From positions 62,001-126,000 of the forward strand of contig JAABSW010000005.1 of NCBI GenBank assembly GCA_011390155.1: 64,000 bases of DNA, read 5' to 3'. The notes under the pieces were generated by a model, which had not been told where the DNA came from, made no database searches, and was given only the letters and a program-made list of their open reading frames with translations. Source of the DNA: Clostridiaceae bacterium (GTDB taxonomy: Bacteria > Bacillota > Clostridia > Peptostreptococcales > Tindalliaceae). Both the position numbers and the translations under genes were made by a program. Below, one piece after another: positions 1-8,625 of the stretch (positions within the stretch are counted from its first letter, which is position 1; each line of letters begins with the position of its first letter).

Positions 1-117
1 GTCCGGTTTCATGGGCGTGATTGTCAGTACGTGATTTCCAAATAATTTTGCTTTCTTTTCCTGAAGTGTTTCCACACTCATCCCTCCATTTTCATTTGTA
101 AGGTAGTTCTTCGACAT
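1..117 (-). CDS. N-terminal fragment of an unidentified protein
   Basis: Open frame entering from the left edge, 39 codons visible, starting at an ATG whose first base is 117. It begins only 2 nt after the MFS stop codon on the same strand, and a GGAAGG sits about 12 nt upstream, inside the end of the MFS gene. The visible residues (MSKNYLTNENG..., then KLFGNHVLTITPMKPD) match no family I can name. Position suggests it is the third gene of the sigma-54-driven dehydrogenase/MFS operon. An internal ATG 12 codons later is an alternative start but has no spaced ribosome site. Confidence 0.6.
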   Translation of the reverse strand, partial: MSKNYLTNENGGMSVETLQEKKAKLFGNHVLTITPMKPD

Positions 118-119
118 TA

Positions 120-1412
120 TTATTTTTTTCCTTCCGCCATTAGCACGGCCTGGGGCAACCTGTTAAGCAACATCATGGCGATGGGTACCAGCAAGGCTCC
201 TGCTCCAAGCATGGCAAAGGGCAGCCCCCAGTGAACTGCCATGGTAGGGTCAGTAAGCCCTGGATTAATCACTTCCAGTAGTTTTCCAAAAATTGTTGGT
301 GATAAAATAGTCATGAAATAACCAAAAGCAGACTGGACTCCCAATGCAGTGGCTCGAATGGAAACATCCGTCATTTCCGTTAATCCCGCTTTAAAGATAC
401 CAGAATCAGCAACGACCCAGAACCCAATCCATAAACCCACTATTGTAACAAGTGAGAGGGGTTTCCCATAGAGATTTCCCAAAATGAACTGACCAACCAG
501 GCTGAAGAAAGCGCACACTGTGATGGTTTTGATTCGTCCGATTTTGTCTGCAACGATGCCGAATAAGTAGACGGCTGGTGCCCCCAGCATAATGATCATG
601 GCTGCCAGTCTTCCACCCAGGGCAACAGCCTCCATCTGGGGCATGCCTGTTGCTAAAGCACTGGCCACCATAAAGGGACCGATCCATCCCCAAAAGGCAT
701 AAAGTTCCCACATATGACCCATATAACCCAGGGTAATAATCGCTGGGCCTTTATAACCCCCGCCTGGAGAAGGTATAGCCCGGTTTGTGTTCATCTGTAA
801 TGTTTCTTTCGTTTCTTTTTCTTTTGGAGTTGTTGCAATTTGTTGATCAGCAGCTGGTTTTTCCTCCACTAAAGTAAACATTACCCAAGCAGCCAGAAAT
901 GCCGGCAAAGAGGTGGCCATCATGCCTGTCTTCCACCCATAGGTTGAAGCCAGAGGAGCTGCCACAAAATACCCCCCTGCATAAGCCAAGGTTAACGCTG
1001 CAGTGTAACCTCCAATGACCCGACCACGTCTTCCTGGTGGAAACCAGTTGGCCAAAATGGCCATACCAGGCACATAAATGGCACCTGCCGACAAACCGGT
1101 AAGCAACCTGAGCAACAGGATACTGGTAAAACCCTGGGCCAGCCAAACAAAAAGAGTGGCAGAAACAGCTGTTAACAACGTAGCCCAGGCAGCCACTTTT
1201 TTAGGTCCGATGATATCTGCCAGTTTTCCTGTGATCAACACCACCACCACGTATCCTGTCTGGAAAGCAGAAAGTATATAACCAGTTTGGCTGGAGGTCA
1301 GGTCAAATTCCCGGGCCAAATAGGGTAGCACCGCTGAAAAATTGTACCAGGGCAGGTACCCCAGGATCATTGCAAAAACCAACAGCCCGAATATTCGTTT
1401 TTCTCCCTTCAT
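120..1412 (-). CDS. Major facilitator superfamily transporter
   Basis: A 430-residue inner-membrane secondary transporter with about 12 hydrophobic segments split by a charged cytoplasmic loop near residues 185-220. The MFS motif A appears after helix 2 (GKLADIIGPKK, residues 62-72) and again in the second half (GIVADKIGRIK). Substrate cannot be read from sequence. Its ATG overlaps the TGA of the upstream dehydrogenase gene by 4 nt (ATGA), implying translational coupling, so an amino acid, its 2-oxo acid or a related carboxylate is the likeliest cargo. That assignment is contextual inference. Confidence 0.9.
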   Translation of the reverse strand: MKGEKRIFGLLVFAMILGYLPWYNFSAVLPYLAREFDLTSSQTGYILSAFQTGYVVVVLITGKLADIIGPKKVAAWATLLTAVSATLFVWLAQGFTSILLLRLLTGLSAGAIYVPGMAILANWFPPGRRGRVIGGYTAALTLAYAGGYFVAAPLASTYGWKTGMMATSLPAFLAAWVMFTLVEEKPAADQQIATTPKEKETKETLQMNTNRAIPSPGGGYKGPAIITLGYMGHMWELYAFWGWIGPFMVASALATGMPQMEAVALGGRLAAMIIMLGAPAVYLFGIVADKIGRIKTITVCAFFSLVGQFILGNLYGKPLSLVTIVGLWIGFWVVADSGIFKAGLTEMTDVSIRATALGVQSAFGYFMTILSPTIFGKLLEVINPGLTDPTMAVHWGLPFAMLGAGALLVPIAMMLLNRLPQAVLMAEGKK

Positions 1413-2485
1413 TTTTCCAGAAAGTAGCTCTTTCGTTTAATGGCGCTGTCAATACGCTGTTGTGCCAGCTTCATGGCCGCTTCCTGTGTGGTGATGTTTC
1501 CGGCAGCTGCCATTCGGAACACCTGGGTAATGGAGTTGCCAATTCCGGCTACCTGACCATAGGCTCTCTCCCGATGATACCCAATGAATTGATGAGAATT
1601 ATTGATGACACCGCCGGCACTCATGATAAAATCGACAGCGTAGGCGATACCAGCTTCTTTCAACATGGCTGCATGACGCTCTTCATCTGCCAGCTGGTTA
1701 TTGGCAGAACCTGCCACCAATTTGCATTTTAGCCGTGGAATGGTGTCATCATTCAAGATACCGCCCAGTGCACATGGTGAAAAGATATCTACGTCTTGGT
1801 CATAAATATCATCCGGTTTGACAACTTCCACGGGCAATTTATTGCTCAATGCTTTTACAGCATCTTCATTCACATCGGAGATAATCACCTGGACTCCTTC
1901 GTCCACCAGGTATTTGGCTAAAACAGAGCCGATGTTGCCGATACCCTGGATGGATACTTTTTTTCCTTTCAGAGACGCATCTTCAAAAACCTCCCGAACA
2001 GATGCCTTGATTCCTTCAAAACATCCAAAAGCTGTTGCTGCAGAAGTGCTTCCACCCCCGCCATAAGATTCCGGTAAAGCTACGTTGTATTTTGTTTCCT
2101 TGTGAACAATGATCATGTCATTCTCATCAGTGCCAATGTCTACACCTGTGACATACCGGCCTGCCAAACCTTCCACCATTCGGCCAAAAGCGCGAAGCAG
2201 GTCTTCTGTCTTCTCCGTCTTGGCATCACCAATGATCACTGCTTTGCCACCACCAAAATCAATGCCACAGGCAGCGTTTTTCCAAGTCATGGCTTTGCCC
2301 AGTTTCATCACATCCTGCATGGCATCTTCCTCTGTTGCATAGGGCATCATGCGGGTACCACCAAAGGCTGGTCCAAGGGCCGTGTTGTGAATTGAGATCA
2401 GCGCTTTCATACCCGAATTCTTGTCGTATCCGTAGACGATTTGTTCAAATTCATCTGCCTTCATAATGTCAAAAATAGGTTTCAT
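1409..2485 (-). CDS. Glu/Leu/Phe/Val dehydrogenase (leucine dehydrogenase-like)
   Basis: NAD-dependent oxidative deamination of a branched-chain or aromatic amino acid to the 2-oxo acid plus ammonium. The start chosen is the ATG at 2485, with AAGGAG 10 nt upstream, giving 358 residues; an extension to 2515 lacks a site. Visible signatures: GPAFGGTRM near residue 38, the substrate-binding/catalytic lysine region (K69 in MTWKNAA, K81 in GGGKAVIIGD), and a GxGxxG Rossmann turn (QGIGNIGSVLAK) near residue 180. Length and motifs are closest to leucine/valine/phenylalanine dehydrogenases rather than glutamate dehydrogenase. A sigma-54 promoter lies 64 nt upstream and the neighbouring activator is TyrR-like, so control by amino-acid supply is likely. 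Exact substrate is uncertain. Confidence 0.9.
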   Translation of the reverse strand: MKPIFDIMKADEFEQIVYGYDKNSGMKALISIHNTALGPAFGGTRMMPYATEEDAMQDVMKLGKAMTWKNAACGIDFGGGKAVIIGDAKTEKTEDLLRAFGRMVEGLAGRYVTGVDIGTDENDMIIVHKETKYNVALPESYGGGGSTSAATAFGCFEGIKASVREVFEDASLKGKKVSIQGIGNIGSVLAKYLVDEGVQVIISDVNEDAVKALSNKLPVEVVKPDDIYDQDVDIFSPCALGGILNDDTIPRLKCKLVAGSANNQLADEERHAAMLKEAGIAYAVDFIMSAGGVINNSHQFIGYHRERAYGQVAGIGNSITQVFRMAAAGNITTQEAAMKLAQQRIDSAIKRKSYFLEK

Positions 2486-2548
2486 TGGCAAACATCTCCT
2501 TTTTCTTGTACTCATTGATCGATGGAATTATCCTCCTCCTCTATTCGA

Positions 2549-2565
2549 TGCAATTCCTGTGCCAA
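2549..2565 (-). promoter_or_regulatory. Sigma-54 (-24/-12) promoter of the dehydrogenase operon
   Basis: On the minus strand the sequence reads TTGGCAC-AGGAA-TTGCAT, with GG and GC exactly 10 bases apart, matching the RpoN consensus at all key positions. The -12 element lies about 64 nt before the dehydrogenase ATG, placing transcription start near 2537. A sigma-54 activator gene lies immediately upstream on the same strand. Confidence 0.9.
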
Positions 2566-2688
2566 TCTATGGCCCTTGAAAACACACGATGATGAATCGT
2601 TTTTCATTTTATTTTGGAATGTTTCCGAACCACAATTCCGTTGATATTCCGTAAACCAGTGGTAAAGCCACGGATGAACGGATTAATT

Positions 2689-4245
2689 TTATTCCATTTG
2701 GTTTGATTTTATTCCATATTTTTTCATGCGATTAAGTAACAGTGTATGGGTAACCCCCAAAGCCTTTGCTGTCTTCCGTATACTTCGACGGCTGGACAAA
2801 GCCTCACCAATCAGTTCACGCTCTGTTTCTTCCATTGTTTCCTTCAGCGTCCTTCCAGCGAGTCGTACCTGTTGCTTTCCAGGCAACAAATTATACTGTA
2901 TGTGTTCCTGCTGAATTGTATGTCCCTCAGTAATAGCAATAGCTCTTTCAATCACGTTTTGAAGTTCACGCACATTACCAGGCCAGTGGTATGCTTCAAA
3001 ACTAGTAAGCACATCATGGTGCACCATCAAGTTGTTTTTACCATACTTCTTTCCATAATTCTTAACAAAAGCATCCACCAACACCCTTATATCTTCAGAA
3101 CGTTCCCGCAAGGGTGGAATAACAAGGGTGAATACATTGATTCGATAGAAGAGATCCAGTCGAAACTGACCGGCGGCTACCATGTTGGTCAAATCCCTGT
3201 TGGTGGCAGTCATAATGCGCACATTAATGGAGATCTCTTTTCCACTGCCCAATTTTCTGATTTTGTTTTCCTGGAGAACCCTCAATAATTTTGCCTGCAA
3301 GTGGGGCGGCATCTCTCCAATTTCATCCAAAAACACCGTGCCACCATTGGCAATTTCCAAAAGACCAGTTTTTCCACTCTTCTTTCCTCCGGTAAACGCA
3401 CCTTCTTCATAACCAAAAAGTTCGCTTTCCAGTAATTGATCTGGGATAGCCGCACAGTTTAAAGCTACAAAAAGTTTTGACGTTCGTGAACTGGCATTAT
3501 GCATGGCCCTGGCAAACAACTCTTTGCCAGTGCCGCTCTCACCCAGAATCAAGATAGGCGAATCTGATTGTGAATAGGCCATGGCCTGGCTTATGGTGGC
3601 TTTTAATTCATTGCTTACCCCATAGATATCATCAAAGGTAATGGGGTTATCATACCGCTTCACATTGAAGAGCTCACCAATACGGCTCATATCTTCAAAC
3701 GTAATCATATACGAAGATAATTTTTCATCATCGCTGATGATGGGAGTTGTACTGACCAGGAAATTTTTTCCCCTTATCATCATCTCTTCCCTGGGTGGAT
3801 CGCTTCGGTCGTCCCAGGATTCCATTAAACGTTGAATGGTCTTTGTCTTATCAAGAAAATCCAATGGTTTTCCAATGACTTCGCTCATTTTGGCTTGCAA
3901 AATCTGTTCAGCTGTATACTGATTCACATATTTAATACTGCCTGTTTTATCAATAATCACAATGCCCTGGGAAATACTATCCAACACAGCCCTAACTTCA
4001 AGCTCCTTCTCTTCCAAAACAATAAAATCAACTTCTTTCACTTCTTTCACACCAGAAATACACAAAAGTTCTTTTTTCATTTGTTGCCACAGGACAGCCG
4101 GCTGCTGCAGAAATTTCACATAAATCACATAGGTGTAAGCTTCCATCCAAATGATGTTAATGTCATGCTTTACGAAAACAGATGTTACATCGTGGGTCAT
4201 TTTAGGTCTGTCTACGGTAAGTATTTTAATCCTTGATACTTCCAA
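2689..4245 (-). CDS. Sigma-54-dependent activator, TyrR-like (ACT-PAS-AAA+-HTH)
   Basis: 518 residues starting at TTG (4245) with GGGAGG 8 nt upstream. Layout: ACT-like N-terminus (about 1-75), PAS domain (about 82-190), AAA+ sigma-54 interaction domain (about 205-435) with Walker A GESGTGKE (235-242), the sigma-54 contact loop GAFTG (282-286) and Walker B GGTVFLDEIGE (301-311), then a Fis/TyrR-type helix-turn-helix (about 487-511). This is the TyrR-type architecture, in which ACT and PAS modules sense amino acids or related ligands. The obvious target is the sigma-54 promoter 125 nt beyond its stop codon; that link is inferred from position. Confidence 0.94.
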   Translation of the reverse strand: MEVSRIKILTVDRPKMTHDVTSVFVKHDINIIWMEAYTYVIYVKFLQQPAVLWQQMKKELLCISGVKEVKEVDFIVLEEKELEVRAVLDSISQGIVIIDKTGSIKYVNQYTAEQILQAKMSEVIGKPLDFLDKTKTIQRLMESWDDRSDPPREEMMIRGKNFLVSTTPIISDDEKLSSYMITFEDMSRIGELFNVKRYDNPITFDDIYGVSNELKATISQAMAYSQSDSPILILGESGTGKELFARAMHNASSRTSKLFVALNCAAIPDQLLESELFGYEEGAFTGGKKSGKTGLLEIANGGTVFLDEIGEMPPHLQAKLLRVLQENKIRKLGSGKEISINVRIMTATNRDLTNMVAAGQFRLDLFYRINVFTLVIPPLRERSEDIRVLVDAFVKNYGKKYGKNNLMVHHDVLTSFEAYHWPGNVRELQNVIERAIAITEGHTIQQEHIQYNLLPGKQQVRLAGRTLKETMEETERELIGEALSSRRSIRKTAKALGVTHTLLLNRMKKYGIKSNQME

Positions 4246-4330
4246 TGCTGTCGCCTCCCGTTGTTACTCCTTTGTGGTTGTTGTTTCCATTATAATGCAA
4301 AAAGAGTGATTCTTATAGTGCAAATAAAAG

Positions 4331-4363
4331 AAAGACCCCAACGCAATAAACGTTGAGATCTTT
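4331..4363 (-). terminator. Intrinsic terminator after the DUF305 gene
   Basis: Minus-strand RNA forms a 13-bp stem (AAAGATCTCAACG with CGTTGGGGTCTTT, two G-U pairs, 7-nt loop) followed by CTTTTATTT. It lies about 55 nt past the DUF305 stop and before the promoter region of the sigma-54 activator. Confidence 0.8.
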
Positions 4364-4419
4364 ATTCTTATGTGTTAAATCCTATTCCTGCTGTTGTCAT
4401 TTTTATTCAATTCATCTAA

Positions 4420-4872
4420 TTATTCCTCATTTTCAAGATCTTCTATCAGTTTCTTCATTTCATCAATTTCTTTCCGTTGCGCCTCAATGATGGCATCGGC
4501 AAGCTCTCGAACCCGTGGATCTGATAGATTAGCGCGTTCACTGGTTAAAATAGCGATAGAATGATGTGGTATCATGGCTTTCATGTAAGAAGTATCATCT
4601 ATGGTCGTTTGGCTGCGCACCAAGAATAAGGATAGTGCAAAGACAACGATGCTTGCTACTACGATTCCTATGTTAATTCGACGATTCTTCAACATATGCA
4701 GCATAAACCCCAACATAATGAGAGCCATGGACGCTCCCATTAAAAATGCCATATACATCCTTGTCTCACTAAAAGTTGCGTGATCAGCCACATACGTGTT
4801 TAAATACGTAAAAATGAACATAACAACCGTTGATGTTGCAATCATTCCACCAAATTTTGCATAATTTTTCAT
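4420..4872 (-). CDS. DUF305 membrane protein
   Basis: 150 residues; ATG at 4872 with AAAGGAG 8 nt upstream. Three hydrophobic segments (about 7-27, 38-60, 68-87) are followed by a soluble tail carrying the DUF305 signature around SYMKAMIPHHSIAI (about 113-126), with two adjacent histidines and a charged C-terminal helix. DUF305 proteins are often near metal or copper genes and are thought to be metal-related, but no function is established here and neighbours give no clue. Single-gene transcript ending at the hairpin at 4331-4363. Confidence 0.85.
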   Translation of the reverse strand: MKNYAKFGGMIATSTVVMFIFTYLNTYVADHATFSETRMYMAFLMGASMALIMLGFMLHMLKNRRINIGIVVASIVVFALSLFLVRSQTTIDDTSYMKAMIPHHSIAILTSERANLSDPRVRELADAIIEAQRKEIDEMKKLIEDLENEE

Positions 4873-4986
4873 TCGAAACTCTCCTTTGATCTTTTTTAAG
4901 TCTGTGTTTTTTTATCTAACGTACGATCTTTTATCAAGCCTACTAATCGTATACCCTATTTAATTGAGGATATTCTATAGAAAAAA

Positions 4987-5007
4987 CCTCCGGATTATCT
5001 CCAGAGG
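4987..5007 (-). terminator. Intrinsic terminator of the iol operon
   Basis: On the minus strand CCTCTGG pairs with CCGGAGG (7 bp, one G-U, 7-nt loop), followed directly by six T residues. It lies 22 nt after the last gene of the inositol-type operon. Confidence 0.8.
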
Positions 5008-5028
5008 CCTTAATCTTAAAAATCCTGT

Positions 5029-5862
5029 TTATTTTTTAAAAACGTATTGATCAAGCAAACGACTTGTTTCATCGGCCACTTCCTGCGTATCCGCCTGCCA
5101 GTGCCGTGCACTGACCAGTTCATACGTCCACCAGCCATCATAGCCTGTGGCTTTTACTGCTGATACCCACTCCGGCACCGGAATATCACCATCGCCGACA
5201 TAGTGGCCGCGCAAGTCTGTTTCATCACAAACTGTGCCAGGATTATTTTTCTTACCATCTCCAAAATGGATGTGATAAATCAGATCTTTATTCATGTTGG
5301 CCACATCATCAGGAGTTGTTTTGCCTCCATACCACAAATGCCAGAAATCAATGACCATGCCAAAGTTGTCACGGCCAACCTCTTCAATCAGTTCAAGGCT
5401 TTGGGAAAGAGAGTGGATGGGCGACCAAGCCACCGGTTCCAACTGGAATTTAACACCATAGCGGGAGCCTACATCGGCAATACGTCGTATGTTTTGACCG
5501 GTCAAAGCCCTTATTTCTTCCCAAGGGCGGCCTTCCAAGGCGCAGAGAGGTACCAGCTGTATGCAGTCACAACCAACCTGCTGTGCAAAGGTTGCCAGGG
5601 TTTCTGTCTGTGCCAGCATGCGGCGTATGGATTCATCATCTGTCTGCTCAACATAAGCAACATCATTGATACTGATCATTTTCATATTATATTTTGCCAT
5701 CGTTTCTTTGACTTTATCAACCGACATGCCCGCAGCCAGGTAATCATGCACCTTGTCACCAGCCATTTCCACTGCATCAAAGCCAGCTTGGCGGGCAATC
5801 CGAATATCAGAAATCAGGTTGCTTTTCCAGATTGATTTGGTATGAAGTGCCTTTTTGTTCAT
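5029..5862 (-). CDS. Sugar isomerase/epimerase TIM barrel (IolI/IolE-like)
   Basis: 277 residues of the xylose-isomerase-like/AP-endonuclease-2 TIM-barrel family, the size of IolI (2-keto-myo-inositol isomerase). Four metal and active-site positions of that family are recognisable: E142 (QLEPVAW), D172 (MVIDFWH), H197/H199 (IYHIHF) and E248 (TYELVS). It lacks the N-terminal pattern of classical IolE (inosose dehydratase). It is the last gene of the operon after iolD; with no iolE present it may act as isomerase or stand in as the dehydratase. Ribosome site AGGGTG 5 nt before the ATG at 5862. Family assignment firm, reaction uncertain. Confidence 0.8.
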   Translation of the reverse strand: MNKKALHTKSIWKSNLISDIRIARQAGFDAVEMAGDKVHDYLAAGMSVDKVKETMAKYNMKMISINDVAYVEQTDDESIRRMLAQTETLATFAQQVGCDCIQLVPLCALEGRPWEEIRALTGQNIRRIADVGSRYGVKFQLEPVAWSPIHSLSQSLELIEEVGRDNFGMVIDFWHLWYGGKTTPDDVANMNKDLIYHIHFGDGKKNNPGTVCDETDLRGHYVGDGDIPVPEWVSAVKATGYDGWWTYELVSARHWQADTQEVADETSRLLDQYVFKK

Positions 5863-5875
5863 CTGATCACCCTTT

Positions 5876-7741
5876 TCAATATTTTCTCAATGATTTAACA
5901 GCGGACATCATTTCTTCGTGGGCCTCTTTCACAGTGTCTTTATGAGCACTGCCTGCAGTTCCCACTCTCCAAAAGTTTTCATAACCCTCTGTCATGGTTC
6001 CTGGTAACACATCAATTTGAATCAGGGTAGAAATTTGGTCTTGTCTGCTTTGCTCCAGGACTTCTTTCAGTTGCGATAAGTTGCTCACCCTGTAGGCTTT
6101 AGCACCGTAACCCTCCGCCACCTTGGTAAAATCGATGGGCAGGCATTCGCCGGACCATCCGTGTTCACCCGGTTCGCGGAATCTAAACTCTGTACCATAC
6201 GTATCAATGCCTTTACCATTCTGGAGCTGGCGAATGCATTGGTGACCACTGTTGTTAAAGAGCAACACATTGATTTTTTTTCGTTCCTGAAGGCTGGTCA
6301 CCAAATTAGAGTGCGTCATTAAAAAAGCACCGTCACCAACAAAAGCATACACCTCTGCCTCTGGTTCCGCCAGTTTAACACCGAAAGCACCTGCAGTTTC
6401 ATAGCCCATGCATGAGAATCCATATTCCAGATGATAAGTGCCTGGGTTTTTCACAGACCAAATACGTTCCAGGTCTGATGGCAAACTGCCAGAAGCGGAA
6501 ACAACAATGTCTGATGGAAGGAATAGCTGGTTCAACTCCATCAGTACTCGGGTTTGCGACATTCCCTCTTCAGGGTCAATTTGCATTAACCTCCCCAGTT
6601 CTGTGTTCCAAGCTTCCTGTGCTTTGTTTATTTCATCACTGAAATCAGTCTGATAGACTGCGTTTTCAAGCACTTCAGTCAATGCTGCAATACCTTCTCT
6701 GGCATCAGCTGTTATTGAAAGTGCATCCATTTTCATGGCATCCATGCGGCTCACATTAATTGAGACCAAAGGCACCTGATTATGCTGAAATCCTCCCTTG
6801 GAATGGGTGACAAAATCATTCAGTTTTGTTCCCACCGCAATAATCACATCTGCCTCTTTCATCAACCGGTTGGCAGACAAGGTGCCGCAAATGCCTGCAC
6901 AGCCGGTGTAATAGGGGTGATCCCCATTTATTTCTCCTTTTCCAGCCTGTGTTTCTGCCACAGGTATCCCAAATTTCTTCGAAAAAGCTGCCACTGCTTC
7001 GCCAGCATCACTGTACCGTACGCCACCACCAGAGATAATAAAAGGTTTTTTCTTTCCAGCTATGAGCTTTGATGCACGCTGAACAGCATCCATGGAAGGT
7101 GGCATTCTGTCCATATACCACATTCTTTTGGCAAAAAAGTCCTCCGGATAATCATATGCTTCTCCCTGAACATCCTGGGGCAGACAAAGGGTAACGGCCC
7201 CGGTGCGCTCCGGATCTGTCAACACCCGCATAGCGTTTAGGCAGGCAGTCATAAGTTGTTCAGGTCTGGTGATGCGGTCCCAGTATTTACTCACAGGTTT
7301 AAACGCATCGTTAACACTGACGGTATAATCAGACTCTACCTCTACCTGTTGCAAAACAGGGTCTGGCTGCCGGTCTGCAAAAGTATCTGAAGGTAGTAAT
7401 AACAAAGGAATTCTATTCACCGTAGCTGTGCCAGCCGCCGTCACCAGGTTTAGGGAGCCTGGACCAATAGAAGCAGTGCAGGCGTAGATAGCCCTTCTTC
7501 GTTTTTGTTTAGCATAGGCCATGCAAGCGTGGGCAATGTCCTGTTCATTTTTACCCTGTATAAAGGTTACCTGATCTTTGTATTGTTCCAGCGCCTGTCC
7601 TAACCCAACCACATTACCATGACCAAAAATACCCATAAAACCGTGAACAAAAGGGGTTTCTTCACCTTCGCAACTCAAATACTGGTTTTTCAAGAATTGT
7701 ACAAGTGCCTGAGCCATGGTTAATCTCACTGTTTGTCCCAT
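5876..7741 (-). CDS. iolD: 3D-(3,5/4)-trihydroxycyclohexane-1,2-dione hydrolase
   Basis: 621-residue thiamine-diphosphate enzyme that opens the ring of the inositol-derived diketone to 5-deoxy-glucuronate. ThDP-enzyme features: catalytic-glutamate region GKNEQDIAHACMA near residue 63, central nucleotide-like domain (about 205-340), and the Mg/ThDP motif GDGAFLMTHSN...NN near residues 480-505. The protein length is close to characterised IolD (about 640). It lies between iolB and the TIM-barrel gene, 13 nt before the latter. Ribosome site AGAGGG 5 nt upstream of the ATG at 7741. Confidence 0.93.
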   Translation of the reverse strand: MGQTVRLTMAQALVQFLKNQYLSCEGEETPFVHGFMGIFGHGNVVGLGQALEQYKDQVTFIQGKNEQDIAHACMAYAKQKRRRAIYACTASIGPGSLNLVTAAGTATVNRIPLLLLPSDTFADRQPDPVLQQVEVESDYTVSVNDAFKPVSKYWDRITRPEQLMTACLNAMRVLTDPERTGAVTLCLPQDVQGEAYDYPEDFFAKRMWYMDRMPPSMDAVQRASKLIAGKKKPFIISGGGVRYSDAGEAVAAFSKKFGIPVAETQAGKGEINGDHPYYTGCAGICGTLSANRLMKEADVIIAVGTKLNDFVTHSKGGFQHNQVPLVSINVSRMDAMKMDALSITADAREGIAALTEVLENAVYQTDFSDEINKAQEAWNTELGRLMQIDPEEGMSQTRVLMELNQLFLPSDIVVSASGSLPSDLERIWSVKNPGTYHLEYGFSCMGYETAGAFGVKLAEPEAEVYAFVGDGAFLMTHSNLVTSLQERKKINVLLFNNSGHQCIRQLQNGKGIDTYGTEFRFREPGEHGWSGECLPIDFTKVAEGYGAKAYRVSNLSQLKEVLEQSRQDQISTLIQIDVLPGTMTEGYENFWRVGTAGSAHKDTVKEAHEEMMSAVKSLRKY

Positions 7742-7783
7742 CGTTTCCCTCTTTTCTTTATAAACTGAGCCTTAACTAAACGA

Positions 7784-8575
7784 TCACTTTTCAGGCCAAA
7801 TTTTAGCATCAGGTTGTTCAACCCATACATGTTCATCTTCAAAGGTTGGTGCCAAATAAGGGTTGTTTTCCAAATGGCGAATCATCCAAAGAAAATACAT
7901 GGCATAACCGGGGGCCGCCACCTGGGGATGTACCAGATTAGGTGCTATTTTAACGGTATCGTTGTTTTCAAGTAAAACGGCTTCATCGCCAAGTTTCATG
8001 AGCCCAAATCCATTTTCCGGTTGCAGTTTGTAAAAATAGATTTCCGGTTGTTGGTGATGATGCGAGGGAAACCCTGCCCATTTACCAGGGTAGTGCACAT
8101 CTTCCCCAAACATGATGTTTGAATCCGGTGACAGATCAACGTTCTGAACAGTTCGAACAATCCGTGTGCCAGTTTCGTTCATGGTACCTTCGCCGCGCAC
8201 TTCTTTAATGACTGAGTCTTTTGTTCTGGCAACAGAAGTGAACACTTTGTCATTTTCTGTCCGGACAACAGCCAATTCACTGTCCTCTGCAATACCAACA
8301 ATTTTTACCGTTACATCTTTCGGCACGTTTAAACACCAAACATTGTCGTCTAAAAAACTTTCCCGGGATACCCGTTCATTACGACCTTCCCAATAAACGT
8401 CAATTTGTCCTGATAAAATCAGAAATATTCTTTCATACGGTAAGTTATCAACATAATGTTCATCCGGCATCAATTTTAAAATGCCAAAATCCATCATCAT
8501 GTCACTGTGTTCACCATCCATGGATGTGATGGCGTTGTAGCCAGCCTCAAAAGGTTTGTCCCGATGAATTCTCAT
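7784..8575 (-). CDS. iolB: 5-deoxy-glucuronate isomerase
   Basis: Converts 5-deoxy-D-glucuronate to 2-deoxy-5-keto-D-gluconate, the step after IolD. Bicupin protein of 263 residues using the ATG at 8575 (AGAGGTG 6 nt upstream); a 10-residue extension to 8605 has no better site. The second cupin carries a histidine-rich metal motif (SHHHQQPE, about residue 177) with a later H in LVHPQ, as in the KduI/IolB family. Co-directional with iolD (42 nt gap) and the upstream aldolase (50 nt gap). Confidence 0.92.
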   Translation of the reverse strand: MRIHRDKPFEAGYNAITSMDGEHSDMMMDFGILKLMPDEHYVDNLPYERIFLILSGQIDVYWEGRNERVSRESFLDDNVWCLNVPKDVTVKIVGIAEDSELAVVRTENDKVFTSVARTKDSVIKEVRGEGTMNETGTRIVRTVQNVDLSPDSNIMFGEDVHYPGKWAGFPSHHHQQPEIYFYKLQPENGFGLMKLGDEAVLLENNDTVKIAPNLVHPQVAAPGYAMYFLWMIRHLENNPYLAPTFEDEHVWVEQPDAKIWPEK

Positions 8576-8625
8576 TAACAGCACCTCTTTCTTATTTACA
8601 ATCATTTTATTTATAGAGCAACAAC

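Noticed and set aside
2646-2690. Terminator after the sigma-54 activator
   Set aside because: GTGG/CCAC arms of 4 bp and no T-tract; not convincing.
5029-5862. Calling the TIM barrel iolE
   Set aside because: The IolE N-terminal pattern is missing and size and motifs are closer to IolI; left without a symbol.
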